The position numbers and the translations under genes are program-made. From assembly GCA_934668345.1 (NCBI GenBank), contig CAKUNE010000004.1, positions 62,001-126,000 of the forward strand: a stretch of 64,000 nt of DNA, in the 5' to 3' direction. This document shows positions 25,029-33,739 of this stretch, piece by piece (within the stretch, counting starts at the first letter, position 1; each line of letters opens with the position of its first letter). The stretch comes from an uncultured Collinsella sp. Lineage in GTDB: Bacteria > Actinomycetota > Coriobacteriia > Coriobacteriales > Coriobacteriaceae. The notes below the pieces were generated by a model. The model was given only the letters and a program-made list of their open reading frames with translations. It did no database searches and was not told the DNA's origin.

Positions 25029-25934
25029 CTAGATGCTCAGCCAGCGATCCCCCTCGGCTCGGCAAAAGCCCTCACGCTCCAGGTCGGCCAGAATGCCCGC
25101 GACAAGCTCGCGCTCGACCGGCCCGCGCCCAGCCGCCGCTTCCATATCGTTAACGCCCACCACGGCATCAGCAAGCGTAATCCCCGCCGGCTGGCCATCG
25201 CGCGCTGCCAGCAACATACGCACGATATGCGCGCGCTTTTGGCGACGTGAGCCCTCAAACTTTGATTGACGGCTATAGCCCGCCGAGCGCCTGGACGGAT
25301 TGGGCAACGTCTTTTTTAGATATGCGCCGTAATCCAGCAACGCGTAATACCACGCGCGCGGCGTATCGGCATCATCGAACGGCACAGCAAAGGGAGCGAT
25401 CTCGTCCGCCAACGCACCGGGGGCCGCCGGACAGGCCGCCTGAATCAGCGGCACCAGCTCGCGATCGGGAACAGTCGGTACATCGGGAAAGAAGTGATGC
25501 AGAAAGACCGTGCGCACGTTGGTCTCCAGATACACGCCCGGAAGATCAAACGCAAACGACCGGATACCCTGCGCCGTTGCCGGGCCAATACCAGGCAAAG
25601 CAACCAAGTCACGCGTCTCGTGCGGAAACTCCCCGTTCCAGTCCTCTACAACGCGCTGAGCGGCCTTGTGGAGCGCCAGAGCGCGTCGGTTGTAGCCCAT
25701 CCCCTGCCAAGCGTACAAAACATCGGAAGGCGCGGCCTGGGCAAGCGCCTGCACGGTCGGAAAGCGATCGAGCCACGCCGGCATGCGCGTCTCCACGCGC
25801 GGCACCTGTGTTTGCTGCAGCATGACCTCGGAAAGCCAAATGATGTACGGATCGCGCGTGCGGCGCCACGGAAGGTCGCGATAACGCAGGACCCCTTCCG
25901 AACGAATCATCGAACGAAAGGGGTCCTGAATCAT
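25029..25934 (-). CDS. MutY-like HhH-GPD DNA glycosylase lacking the iron-sulphur ligands
   Basis: 301 residues. The N-terminal part matches A/G-specific adenine glycosylase: LPWRRTRDPYIIWLSEVMLQ with the catalytic-type Glu36, YAWQGMGYNRRALAL, and the helix-hairpin-helix LVALPGIGPATAQGI. The usual catalytic Asp motif LDGNV reads LETNV here (Glu137), and the C-x6-C-x2-C-x5-C cluster is absent. Instead of the NUDIX-like 8-oxoG domain, the last ~75 residues look like a winged helix (IVRMLLAARDGQPAGITLADAV). It belongs to a clusterless branch whose exact base specificity is uncertain. ATG 25934 follows GGAG. It lies 21 bp after the Rrf2 gene. Confidence 0.82.
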   Translation of the reverse strand: MIQDPFRSMIRSEGVLRYRDLPWRRTRDPYIIWLSEVMLQQTQVPRVETRMPAWLDRFPTVQALAQAAPSDVLYAWQGMGYNRRALALHKAAQRVVEDWNGEFPHETRDLVALPGIGPATAQGIRSFAFDLPGVYLETNVRTVFLHHFFPDVPTVPDRELVPLIQAACPAAPGALADEIAPFAVPFDDADTPRAWYYALLDYGAYLKKTLPNPSRRSAGYSRQSKFEGSRRQKRAHIVRMLLAARDGQPAGITLADAVVGVNDMEAAAGRGPVERELVAGILADLEREGFCRAEGDRWLSI

Positions 25935-25955
25935 ATCTATGCTCCTTATGCGGCG

Positions 25956-26441
25956 CTATTCCTCCCGGCAAGCACATGCACAGGCGGCGTACTCGGGAAA
26001 CGCGTCGCGGTCGGCGAATTTGGAATCGACGGCCGGGAACTGGCGGTGAGCGACGATGTCGCCGAGCGAAACGGAATCGAGGTAGTCGCGCATCAACGCT
26101 TGAGCTCCGGCCCACAGGGGATGATAGCAGCACGTGCCCATGCGTGCACAGTCGCCATCGGGTGCGGTGCAATCATTCATAACCATAGGGCCCTGAACGG
26201 CCTCGACGACCTGACGAATGGTAACATCGTCCGGACTGACCTTGAGACGCATGCCACCGTGGACGCCACACAGGCTCTCCACAATACCGGCCTGGACCAA
26301 ACCGTGCTGAATCGAGCGGGCAAACGAATACGGGACATTGACCTCTTCGGCAGCGGTGCGAACAGAAAGCAAACGCTCCGGATCCTCGGCAAGCATCGCC
26401 AACATACGAAGGGCGTAATCAGTCTTCCTCGATATGTCCAT
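25956..26441 (-). CDS. Rrf2-family transcriptional regulator
   Basis: 161 residues from ATG 26441 (AAGGGG upstream). The winged helix is MDISRKTDYALRMLAML...SVRTAAEEVNVP, and the wing is GIVESLCGVHGGMRL. Cysteines 91, 98, 104 and 105 (NDCTAPDGDCARMGTCC) fit a C-x6-C-x5-C Fe-S ligand set as in IscR/NsrR. The C-terminal CACACREE adds more cysteines. It probably senses redox or nitric oxide or iron-sulphur status. It is the first gene of a likely two-gene unit with the MutY-like gene. Confidence 0.9.
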   Translation of the reverse strand: MDISRKTDYALRMLAMLAEDPERLLSVRTAAEEVNVPYSFARSIQHGLVQAGIVESLCGVHGGMRLKVSPDDVTIRQVVEAVQGPMVMNDCTAPDGDCARMGTCCYHPLWAGAQALMRDYLDSVSLGDIVAHRQFPAVDSKFADRDAFPEYAACACACREE

Positions 26442-26763
26442 TTTTCCCCTTTCAAGGAATACGAACAGCTCGAACGAGCTCCGGGGCCGAGCTTGTGTCG
26501 AGACGCTAAATGACCGCAGGACATCCAAATGGTAAATCGGATATCCACTGAGTGCCGCGCTTGGAGCGAAATGCATCAGATGCGGCCTACAGTGCAATTT
26601 AGTATAACCTAACCCCCTGTCTCGTTGAACAGGTGTTGCGCAACAAAGCTGTTGTTTAGACAGATATGCTTATTAGATTTTACTTGCGTTCCCGAAGGGG
26701 CGGGGATTCTGGGCGAAGATGCGCCAGGGCGATCGTTCTACCGAAACAAAGTGCATCAAACGC
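26442..26763. other. Intergenic region upstream of the Rrf2 gene
   Basis: About 320 bp with no supported gene. It includes the likely minus-strand promoter of the Rrf2-MutY unit (AT-rich TTATACTAAATT around 26600) and the region past the tRNA-Asp terminator. Confidence 0.5.
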
Positions 26764-26792
26764 AAAAAGCCACGTCCGAAGACGTGGCTTTA
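26764..26792 (-). terminator. Terminator of tRNA-Asp
   Basis: On the minus strand AAAGCCACGTC, TTCG loop, GACGTGGCTTTTT. It is located 8 bases after the tRNA CCA end. Confidence 0.9.
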
Positions 26793-26799
26793 ATTGCGT

Positions 26800-26877
<78 letters not shown>

Positions 26878-26985
26878 AGGCAGTCGTTCGCGTTTGTTTT
26901 CGCTCGCGTGCGCTGCGGGGATTAGTATACACAGAAGTCTGTCCGGCGCGCAACAACTTTTTTGAAAAAAATTTTGGGGCCCTCC

Positions 26986-27130
26986 GGGAGGGTCTCCGGG
27001 GCCGGCTGGCGCGGGTTAAGTTTGCTGCTCTACAGTCCTGCGCAAGACGGAAAGCACATTAAGTGCTTTCCTTTGCGTGCGGAACTCGCGACAAACTTAA
27101 CCCGCGCCAGCCGGCCCCGGAGACCCTCCC
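26986..27130. repeat. 145-bp cruciform with perfect 39-bp arms
   Basis: Arms 26986-27024 and 27092-27130 are perfectly complementary. The 67-base centre has a further hairpin GGAAAGCAC-ATTA-AGTGCTTTCC (one base bulge) flanked by GCGCAA/TTGCGTGC. It lies upstream of tRNA-Asp with no gene inside. The rest of 26878-27246 shows only a minor GC-rich hairpin. Confidence 0.85.
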
Positions 27131-27246
27131 TGCCGTCACTTGCTTCAAGCTGTTGTTGTTCCTCGCCGCTTCCGCGGCTCGAGGTCCCCGTTCTCCTCGG
27201 CGGGGTTGTCTAAGGTTGTTGCTGAAGCTCTACCTTTTGCTGAAAG

Positions 27247-27281
27247 AAAAACGGGGGATGCGCTGTGCATCCCCCGTTTTT
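27247..27281. terminator. Bidirectional terminator
   Basis: AAAAACGGGGGATGC pairs with GCATCCCCCGTTTTT, giving U-tracts on both strands. It ends the phosphodiesterase gene on the minus strand. Confidence 0.9.
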
Positions 27282-27288
27282 GTTGCGG

Positions 27289-27756
27289 TTAGTCCAAGTC
27301 AATAAATTTGGTGCTGAGAATCTTGCCGTCTTTTACTAGCATTCTGGCCATGGTGGGGCCTCGGGTGCCTCTGGGGTAGCTGGCGCTGCCCGGGTTGAGG
27401 ACCAGGCAGCGGCCTACTTGGGCTTCTTTGGTTACGTGGGTGTGGCCGTTGATGGCTACGTCTACGGATCCCACGGGCAGGTCTTCACGGTAGTGGGCTA
27501 CGGCGAATTTGAGGCCTTCGTAGGTAAAGAGCGCAAGACGGTCTACATCGGGGCCGTAGTCGCGGTAGTAATCGTTGTTGCCCAATACGGCCCGCACGGG
27601 GGCGATGGTGCATAGGTGCTCGTAGTCCATCTCTGACGTAAGGTCGCCGGCGTGGATGATCAGGTCTGCGCCCTCAAGCTCATCCAAGAGCGCAGGCGAT
27701 AAATAGCCGTGGGTGTCCGAGATGATGTCGATGCGCTTGGCGCTTGCGCTATTCAT
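27289..27756 (-). CDS. YfcE/MJ0936-family metallophosphoesterase
   Basis: 155 residues from ATG 27756 (GAAGGGAT upstream). Calcineurin-like fold with metal ligands in IISDTHGY, IHAGDLT, VLGNNDYYRD, AVAHYRED (usual GDxxH replaced by a divergent block) and INGHTHV. The family hydrolyses phosphodiesters such as bis-pNPP in vitro; the physiological substrate is unknown. It is monocistronic, between two terminators. Confidence 0.9.
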   Translation of the reverse strand: MNSASAKRIDIISDTHGYLSPALLDELEGADLIIHAGDLTSEMDYEHLCTIAPVRAVLGNNDYYRDYGPDVDRLALFTYEGLKFAVAHYREDLPVGSVDVAINGHTHVTKEAQVGRCLVLNPGSASYPRGTRGPTMARMLVKDGKILSTKFIDLD

Positions 27757-27796
27757 GGGATCCCTTCCGCAAAAAAAACGATTCGGCAGATACATA

Positions 27797-27848
27797 CAAA
27801 AAAGGCCCCACGGCTCCGCAGACGATGGGTCTACAGGGCTACGGGGCC
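27797..27848 (-). terminator. Terminator after the first LytTR gene
   Basis: Minus-strand GGCCCCGTAGCC pairs with GGAGCCGTGGGGCC and ends in TTTTTTG. It starts a few bases after the regulator stop. Confidence 0.85.
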
Positions 27849-27854
27849 AGTGTG

Positions 27855-28571
27855 CTAGAGACTCAGAGCCTTCTTGAGCGGCACGACGCGGCGGCGCGAA
27901 ACCGGCACGCGTTCGTCGACGCCCGTAATGCCCAGCTGGATGGCGCCCGAGGGCACCGTCTCAACGTCCGTGACGCACGCCAGGTTGACGATATAGCGGC
28001 GGTGAACACGGAAGAAGCCAAAGTCGCAGAGCTTGGCCTCAAACTGCGCCAGCGAGGTCGTCGACAAAAAGCGATCATCGACGGTATAGATGCAGGAGTA
28101 ATCGTCCTTGGCCATGATAAAGCGAATGTCATCCACGGGAATGAGCACCTTGCGGCCGCCCTTTTCCACCGGGATACGCTCGATGGTCACCTTGCTGTCC
28201 GTGACCGGCTTGGCGCGCTGCATGACCTTCTCGATCGCGCGATCCAAGCGAGCTTCCTCGACAGGCTTCATCAGATAATCGACGGCATCCACGTCGAATG
28301 CCTCGACCGCATGGTCGCTATACGCAGTCACAAACACGATCGCCGGCGGATTTTTGAGCTTATGCAGCGCCTCGGCAAGTTGCAGGCCCGAGGCACCGGG
28401 CATCGAGATATCGAGAAACACGACATCCACGCGACTTTCCATAAGCATCTCGATGGCGGAGCGAACGCTCGACGCCTCCGTGATCGTGCCGATCTTGCCC
28501 GTTTGCTCGAGCAAGAAGCGAAGCTCCGAGCGAGCCGGCGCCTCATCATCCACAATCATCGCACGCAGCAT
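27855..28571 (-). CDS. LytTR-family response regulator (system 1)
   Basis: 238 residues from ATG 28571. The receiver domain (1-~120) has VDDE near the start, phospho-acceptor Asp54 in VVFLDISMPG, and the switch Thr/Lys (VTAYSDHA, LMKPVEEA). The C-terminal LytTR DNA-binding domain (about 140-238) includes DDIRFIMAKDDYSCIYTVDDR and FFRVHRRYIVNLACV. It is paired with the LytS-like kinase 72 bp upstream. Targets are unknown, often cell-wall, transport or signalling genes. It is similar to the regulator at 33740. Confidence 0.93.
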   Translation of the reverse strand: MLRAMIVDDEAPARSELRFLLEQTGKIGTITEASSVRSAIEMLMESRVDVVFLDISMPGASGLQLAEALHKLKNPPAIVFVTAYSDHAVEAFDVDAVDYLMKPVEEARLDRAIEKVMQRAKPVTDSKVTIERIPVEKGGRKVLIPVDDIRFIMAKDDYSCIYTVDDRFLSTTSLAQFEAKLCDFGFFRVHRRYIVNLACVTDVETVPSGAIQLGITGVDERVPVSRRRVVPLKKALSL

Positions 28572-28643
28572 AGGGATAAAACCTTTCGTCAACTAACTAC
28601 GCCGGGCATCCGTCGCATGACGTTGAGCCCGTAGCCTTTTATT

Positions 28644-29987
28644 TTACTCTTGAATGTCAAAGATGCTCTCTGACAAATCAAGATGAAGAAGCACTTTGGT
28701 GCCCTTGCCCGGCGCCGATTCGACACGTGTATAGGAGTGTGGCCCATAAAAGCGATGGATGCGTTCCGAAATATTGTGCATGGCCACACCGGCGCCGCCA
28801 CCCTGAGGAGAGCTGGCGTCGGGACGGGCGGAGCGCTCGTCAAACAGTCTGGCGGCGGTACCCTCATCCATGCCCACGCCATTATCGGCCACGGCAATCA
28901 AGATTGCATCCTCGCCGTCTTGGTGAACGGTCACGTCGATCCTCAGGGCGCCGTCATCGCCCATACCATGACGCACGGCGTTCTCGACAATCGGCTGGAT
29001 CACGAACGCCGGCACCAGCGTATCTTCCACGTCCTCGGACACATCGAACGTCGCGAGCACGCGGTCCTCGCCAAAGCGGGCCTTCTCAAAGGTAAGGTAG
29101 CGCTTGGTCTGTGCGACCTCGCGCGAGACCGGAATAAGCGATCCCGAGTTGTCGAGCGTGGCACGATAGAACGATGAGAACTCACGAAGCAGTTCGCGGG
29201 CCCGCAGCGGGTCGGTGCGCGTAAACGATGCAATGGTGTTCAGCGTGTTGAACAGGAAGTGCGGGTTAATCTGCGCCTGCAGCGCACGCACCTCGGCGCG
29301 CGCCGTGAGCTCCTTTTGCACCTCGAGCTCGTGGATGGCGAGCTGCGTGGACAAGATCTCGGCAAAGCCCGAGGCAAGCGCGTACTGGGTACGGTCGACG
29401 GCGCGCGGGGTCTTGTAGTAGAACTTGAGCGTGCCGACGGTACGATCTCCCACCTTGATAGGGGCGATAATGCCGGCGGGGACTTGGTTGTGCGAGCCGT
29501 CCGAGCCTACGACATCCACCATACGGTTGAACGACTGCACGATGCCATGTTCGATAACGTAGCGTGTGGCAAGCGTGTGGATGGGAGAATCTGGCAGTAG
29601 TTTTTCCTCAAACTCGCCCGCGCAGGCAAGCACGTTGTCCTCGTCGGTGATGGCCACCGTCATGGCGCGCGTCTCGGGCAAAATGCGCTGGCACACCAAA
29701 CGCGCCGATTCCTGTGTCAAACCGCCCTTAATGTCCTCGAGCATGGCCGAGGCCACCGAGAGCGTCTCCTCGGTGTACTGGGAGCGCACCGAATCGGGAT
29801 TGAGCGTCAAAAAGATAAAGATGCACAGAAAGATGCACAGCAGCGCGCAGGCAATCACCGTGGCAATCGGCTCGATACCGGTCACCAGGGCAAAAATAAA
29901 GTACACCAGCACGCAAATGGCGCAGGCAACGGCAATGATGCGAAAGATTGATATTGAACTATCGCGCTGGGCGCGGCGGTCGATCAT
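28644..29987 (-). CDS. LytS-type sensor histidine kinase (system 1)
   Basis: 447 residues. Two membrane segments at the N-terminus (residues ~15-60) are followed by a GAF-like domain (about 85-215). The His_kinase domain follows with HFLFNTLNTIASF (phospho-His near 242), then an HATPase domain (QPIVENAVRHGMGDDG, ADNGVGMDEG). The 5TM-LYT sensor of classical LytS is missing. ATG 29987 overlaps the glycosyltransferase stop (ATGA), so the two are translationally coupled. Confidence 0.92.
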   Translation of the reverse strand: MIDRRAQRDSSISIFRIIAVACAICVLVYFIFALVTGIEPIATVIACALLCIFLCIFIFLTLNPDSVRSQYTEETLSVASAMLEDIKGGLTQESARLVCQRILPETRAMTVAITDEDNVLACAGEFEEKLLPDSPIHTLATRYVIEHGIVQSFNRMVDVVGSDGSHNQVPAGIIAPIKVGDRTVGTLKFYYKTPRAVDRTQYALASGFAEILSTQLAIHELEVQKELTARAEVRALQAQINPHFLFNTLNTIASFTRTDPLRARELLREFSSFYRATLDNSGSLIPVSREVAQTKRYLTFEKARFGEDRVLATFDVSEDVEDTLVPAFVIQPIVENAVRHGMGDDGALRIDVTVHQDGEDAILIAVADNGVGMDEGTAARLFDERSARPDASSPQGGGAGVAMHNISERIHRFYGPHSYTRVESAPGKGTKVLLHLDLSESIFDIQE

Positions 29988-31171
29988 TCGGCCCCCTCCA
30001 GGATACTGATCAGTTGTGTGTCACGCCAAAGCCCGTCCATGATCTTGGGCCAAAAGCTCTGGAAACGCAGGTAGCTTGCAGCGTTTTGGCGTGCATAGGC
30101 CTTTGCCTCGTCGATACCATGGCGCCAGATGCGCAGGTAGCCCTCATGCTCGCGGGTAAACATGCTGCGGACCATAGCGGTCTTGCGCACGCGGTCGTCG
30201 AGCTCGCGCGAAATCCACGGGCCCGGATAGGGCATGAGCGATGCCGCCGTAACGGGAATGAGCTCCTTTTGATGCGCGGCGAATGTCAACTTGGCCCGTT
30301 CGTAGTACCAACGGTATACATCCTGCATAAAGCGCGGTGAGCGCTTTTCGGACTCCGGAGGCAGATGGCGCACGGTCCACTCGTTATCGAACCACACGTC
30401 ATAGCCAAACATGCGCATGTTAAAGAGGTAATCCAAGTCCTCGCCGCGGGTGATAAACGGGTCAAAGGCCACACGCGTAAAGGCGCGGGCGTGCAGGGCC
30501 ATCAGGCCGCCGCACACGTAGTTGGAGCGCGAGATGCGGGTGCCCGAGAGCGCCTTTTTCATCCAACGATTGAACTCGATGCGCTTGGTCCACCAACGAT
30601 GGCAGATGCCCGCCTTGTCCGTGGGAGCCAGCGGCGAGCCGTCGCGATCGTAGAAATAGCCGCTCTTGACCAAGATAGGCAAGCCCTGACGCGTCTGCTG
30701 CCCCAACGCATAGGTCGCGCGCTTCATAAAGTCGGCGTCGATGACAGTCTCATCGTCATCCAAAAAGATAACCGCGTCATGCCCCAGCACCGCGGCGCAG
30801 GCCAGCCCCATGTTGCGGATGGCACCGTAGCCTCGCAGGCTCACGCACTCGCCCGAGCCCTTGGGCGCGATCTGCGCCACACGATCGGCGATACGCGATG
30901 CCTGAGTATTGGTGACAACAGTGACCTTGAGCGTAGGATGCGCGTTGACGATATCGTGCACGCGCAGCGACACATCGGCCGTGGCAGAAACGGGACAGAC
31001 CACCAGCAAGATAATGCGCGGAATGTCGCGCACCTGCTCGAGCGATGCCAGGCAACGGTCGAGTTCGGGATTGGCGGCGTTGAGTCGCGTCGAATGATCG
31101 TAGGTGCCCGGGGCGTTTGCGCGAGCGTCGTCGCCCGCCCAATACGTTGGAATCACGACCGTGGCGTTCAT
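29984..31171 (-). CDS. Glycosyltransferase family 2-like protein
   Basis: 395 residues. A GT-A fold is indicated by the N-terminal ATVVIPTYWAGDDARA, GAIRNMGLACAAVLGHD and the DxD-type motif FLDDDETV (about residue 135), then TRGEDLDYLFNMR later. There is no membrane segment, so it is cytoplasmic or peripheral. Acceptor and donor are unknown; cell-surface glycan work is usual. It starts the operon GT2-LytS-LytTR, an uncommon partner for such a two-component system. ATG 31171 follows GGAGGG. Confidence 0.85.
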   Translation of the reverse strand: MNATVVIPTYWAGDDARANAPGTYDHSTRLNAANPELDRCLASLEQVRDIPRIILLVVCPVSATADVSLRVHDIVNAHPTLKVTVVTNTQASRIADRVAQIAPKGSGECVSLRGYGAIRNMGLACAAVLGHDAVIFLDDDETVIDADFMKRATYALGQQTRQGLPILVKSGYFYDRDGSPLAPTDKAGICHRWWTKRIEFNRWMKKALSGTRISRSNYVCGGLMALHARAFTRVAFDPFITRGEDLDYLFNMRMFGYDVWFDNEWTVRHLPPESEKRSPRFMQDVYRWYYERAKLTFAAHQKELIPVTAASLMPYPGPWISRELDDRVRKTAMVRSMFTREHEGYLRIWRHGIDEAKAYARQNAASYLRFQSFWPKIMDGLWRDTQLISILEGAE

Positions 31172-31192
31172 GCCTTACCCTCCCTGCAACAC

Positions 31193-31227
31193 AAAAACGG
31201 GGCGCCGCCAAACACAGGCGACGCCCC
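31193..31227 (-). terminator. Terminator after the MFS transporter
   Basis: Minus-strand GGGGCGTCGCC pairs with GGCGGCGCCCC and is followed by GTTTTTG. It separates the MFS gene from the glycosyltransferase operon. Confidence 0.85.
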
Positions 31228-31342
31228 GCGACCTAGCTGACTCCATCATACCCACTTGGGCTAATCATTGTTCGGAAGTCAGAATGTTTATTGCGGATAC
31301 TTCCAAAAGAGTATCGCGGCGGACGCAATTACCGACCAGTTC

Positions 31343-32602
31343 CTATGCGGCCCGCTCTGCCGCCTGAGTCATGCGAGACAGGCGAACCAGCAGGATAAAG
31401 CCCACCACCAGCAGCACGCCGATGGACAGGACGCCCAGCGAGGGGTTGCCGGTCAGCGAGGTGACGACCGACACCAGGAAGGTACCCATAACGCTTGCAT
31501 AGCGGCCAAAGATATCAAAGAAACCGTAGTACTCGTTGGACTTTTCCTTGGGGATGATACGGCCAAAGTAGCTGCGGCTGAGCGCCTGCACGCCGCCCTG
31601 GAACAGGCCGACAAGAATGGCAAGCACCCAGAACTCGAAGGCGGTCTTAAGGAAGAACGCGGCGAAGAGCACGATGCCCATATAGGCGGCGACGGCCACC
31701 ATGATCATGTTAAGCGTGCCCACGCGGCCGGCGAGCTTGCCGTAGATAATGGCGGACGGGAAGGCCACGAACTGCGTGACGAGCAGCGCCAGCACCAGCT
31801 GGGTCGAATCGATGCCCAAGGCCGAACCGTAGCTGGTTGCCATGGAGATGACCGTGTGGACGCCATCGATGTAGAAGAAGAACGCGATCATGTAGACCAG
31901 CACGGTCTTGTTGTGGGCAATCTCGCGCATGGTGTGTCCCACCTCGGAAAACACTCCGCCCACGATGCGACCGATGGTGTCCTCGGGACCGCGCTCGCGA
32001 CCGTACTTTTGCTTATAGGTGCGAATAAGCGGCAGGGTAAAGATGAGCCACCAGACACCGGTGATGATAAACGACAGGCGCGTGGCGAGCATGGTGGGAA
32101 TGCCCAAGGCCGGACCACCCATAATGAGAGCCAGGCAGACGATGAAGGGCACGGTCGAGCCGATGTAGCCCCACGCATAGCCCGAGCTGGACACGGCATC
32201 CATGCGCTCGTCGGTGGTGATGTCGGGCAACATGGCGTCGTAGAACGTCATGGACGAGTTGAGGCCGATGGTGCACAGCACGTAGACGGTCAGAAACGCC
32301 ATGGCAGACATGGGGATGGCCTGTGCCAGGCAAAGAACCAGGCCCGTCAGGAAAAAGCCCATGAAGAACTTGATCTTATTGCCCGCGTAGTCGGCAAGTG
32401 CGCCCAGAATGGGCATGAGCATGGCGATGACCAGCGAGGCAATCGTCTGCGCGTTGCCCCAGGCGACCACCAGGTCGGCCGAAGAAGCGCCGGTGTTGAT
32501 GGCGTTAAAGTAGATGGGCACCACCGAGGTGTTGAGCAGCACGAGGGCCGAGTTGCCCACATCGTACATAACCCAGTTACGCTCGAGCTTGGTGTATTTC
32601 AT
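31343..32602 (-). CDS. MFS transporter, UMF1/Atg22 family
   Basis: 419 residues, twelve hydrophobic segments. The start NWVMYDVGNSALVLLNTSVVP and the inner GGVQALSRSYFGRIIPKEKS match the UMF1 (Atg22-like) family, whose fungal member effluxes amino acids from vacuoles. Bacterial substrates are unsettled. ATG 32602 follows AGGGG. It is monocistronic with its own terminator. Confidence 0.9.
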   Translation of the reverse strand: MKYTKLERNWVMYDVGNSALVLLNTSVVPIYFNAINTGASSADLVVAWGNAQTIASLVIAMLMPILGALADYAGNKIKFFMGFFLTGLVLCLAQAIPMSAMAFLTVYVLCTIGLNSSMTFYDAMLPDITTDERMDAVSSSGYAWGYIGSTVPFIVCLALIMGGPALGIPTMLATRLSFIITGVWWLIFTLPLIRTYKQKYGRERGPEDTIGRIVGGVFSEVGHTMREIAHNKTVLVYMIAFFFYIDGVHTVISMATSYGSALGIDSTQLVLALLVTQFVAFPSAIIYGKLAGRVGTLNMIMVAVAAYMGIVLFAAFFLKTAFEFWVLAILVGLFQGGVQALSRSYFGRIIPKEKSNEYYGFFDIFGRYASVMGTFLVSVVTSLTGNPSLGVLSIGVLLVVGFILLVRLSRMTQAAERAA

Positions 32603-32703
32603 GGACAGGGCCCCTTCGTATTCGCCCGATATGCAGTTAGTTCATCGTACCCCAATTGTCCAGAGGTGCCGGTAAGGATTCGGCAAAGGGGCACGCACGA
32701 GCC

Positions 32704-33648
32704 CTACTCCTCGCGGTCGAACTCTTCATCGGTGCCGAGCACACGACCGCTGTAGTTGACGTGGTTGGTCACGGCCTCCATATCGCCGGTCTCGATAAAG
32801 CGGGCAACCGTGCACTCGTAATCGAGCAGCGCACGGTCAAAGACCTCGGGGAAGCTCTCGGTCGAGACATCGTCGGTAAAGGGGTTCTTCCATGCCAAGT
32901 GGCCCAGGTTGCCGGTACGCTCGGGCAGCTCGGTCGTCACGCGATGGGCAAGGCCATCGAGCAGCGAGTAGTCGTGCACTATGCCTTCGACCAGGGCAAT
33001 TGCACGCGTCTTGGCCGAGCCCGCCGGCTCAATCGTGCGGTAGAGCAGCTGCATGTCCGAGACGGCGGCACCGTACTCCCCCGCCGGGATATCGATGCCG
33101 TACACGCGGCCGGCAACATAGCTCATAAGTACGCCGGCAACGCGATTGATGCGGTCGGTGGAGACGATCTCGCCCGCCGGCGGATAGTCCTCGACCGTGG
33201 CACCATCGCGTTTGAGCTGCAGCATCAGCACATCCAGGTCGCTTTCGAGTACGGCATGGACCTGGCTGCCCGAATCCTCCAGATCGAGATCGGACTCCAC
33301 GATGCCAAACTGCTGCTCGTAGACAAAGGGGTGCGCATTGCGGTCGAGCACGTAGTGCGACAGCAGACCCAGCGCGAAGGCGCGACCCAGGTTGGCATCG
33401 CGCGGAAGCAGATGAGACACGCCGTCGCGCAGGCACGAGAACTGGCGCGACATACGCGAGCGGTGCATAACCTGCGCCAGCAGCGTGCAGTCGGAAACGC
33501 GGGGCGTCAGGATGTGGAAGAAAAACGGGTCGGGACCCTGGTTGCCCAGGATAAAGGCGATGCGCTCCTCGTCGGACGTGACGACGCCCTGCGGAAGACG
33601 GTCAATGCTTTCCTCGCCAAACAAATGATGGGTGATAAGCGCAGGCAT
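32704..33648 (-). CDS. Zinc-dependent phospholipase C-family protein
   Basis: 314 residues. The N-terminal PALITHHLFGEES, LGNQGPDPFFFHIL and GLLSHYVLDRNAHPFVYEQ carry the histidines and aspartates expected for the Zn-dependent PLC (PF00882-like) fold. No signal peptide is seen, so unlike clostridial alpha-toxin it should be cytoplasmic. Such proteins are common and uncharacterised in Coriobacteria and Clostridia. ATG 33648 follows GAAAGG. Confidence 0.85.
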   Translation of the reverse strand: MPALITHHLFGEESIDRLPQGVVTSDEERIAFILGNQGPDPFFFHILTPRVSDCTLLAQVMHRSRMSRQFSCLRDGVSHLLPRDANLGRAFALGLLSHYVLDRNAHPFVYEQQFGIVESDLDLEDSGSQVHAVLESDLDVLMLQLKRDGATVEDYPPAGEIVSTDRINRVAGVLMSYVAGRVYGIDIPAGEYGAAVSDMQLLYRTIEPAGSAKTRAIALVEGIVHDYSLLDGLAHRVTTELPERTGNLGHLAWKNPFTDDVSTESFPEVFDRALLDYECTVARFIETGDMEAVTNHVNYSGRVLGTDEEFDREE

Positions 33649-33739
33649 GATAATCCTTTCGATTTCATTCGATGCAATCCATTATGCCCACCCCACAGCC
33701 ATGCCAAACCTACGGTGCCAAACGATGACACGCGGGCTC

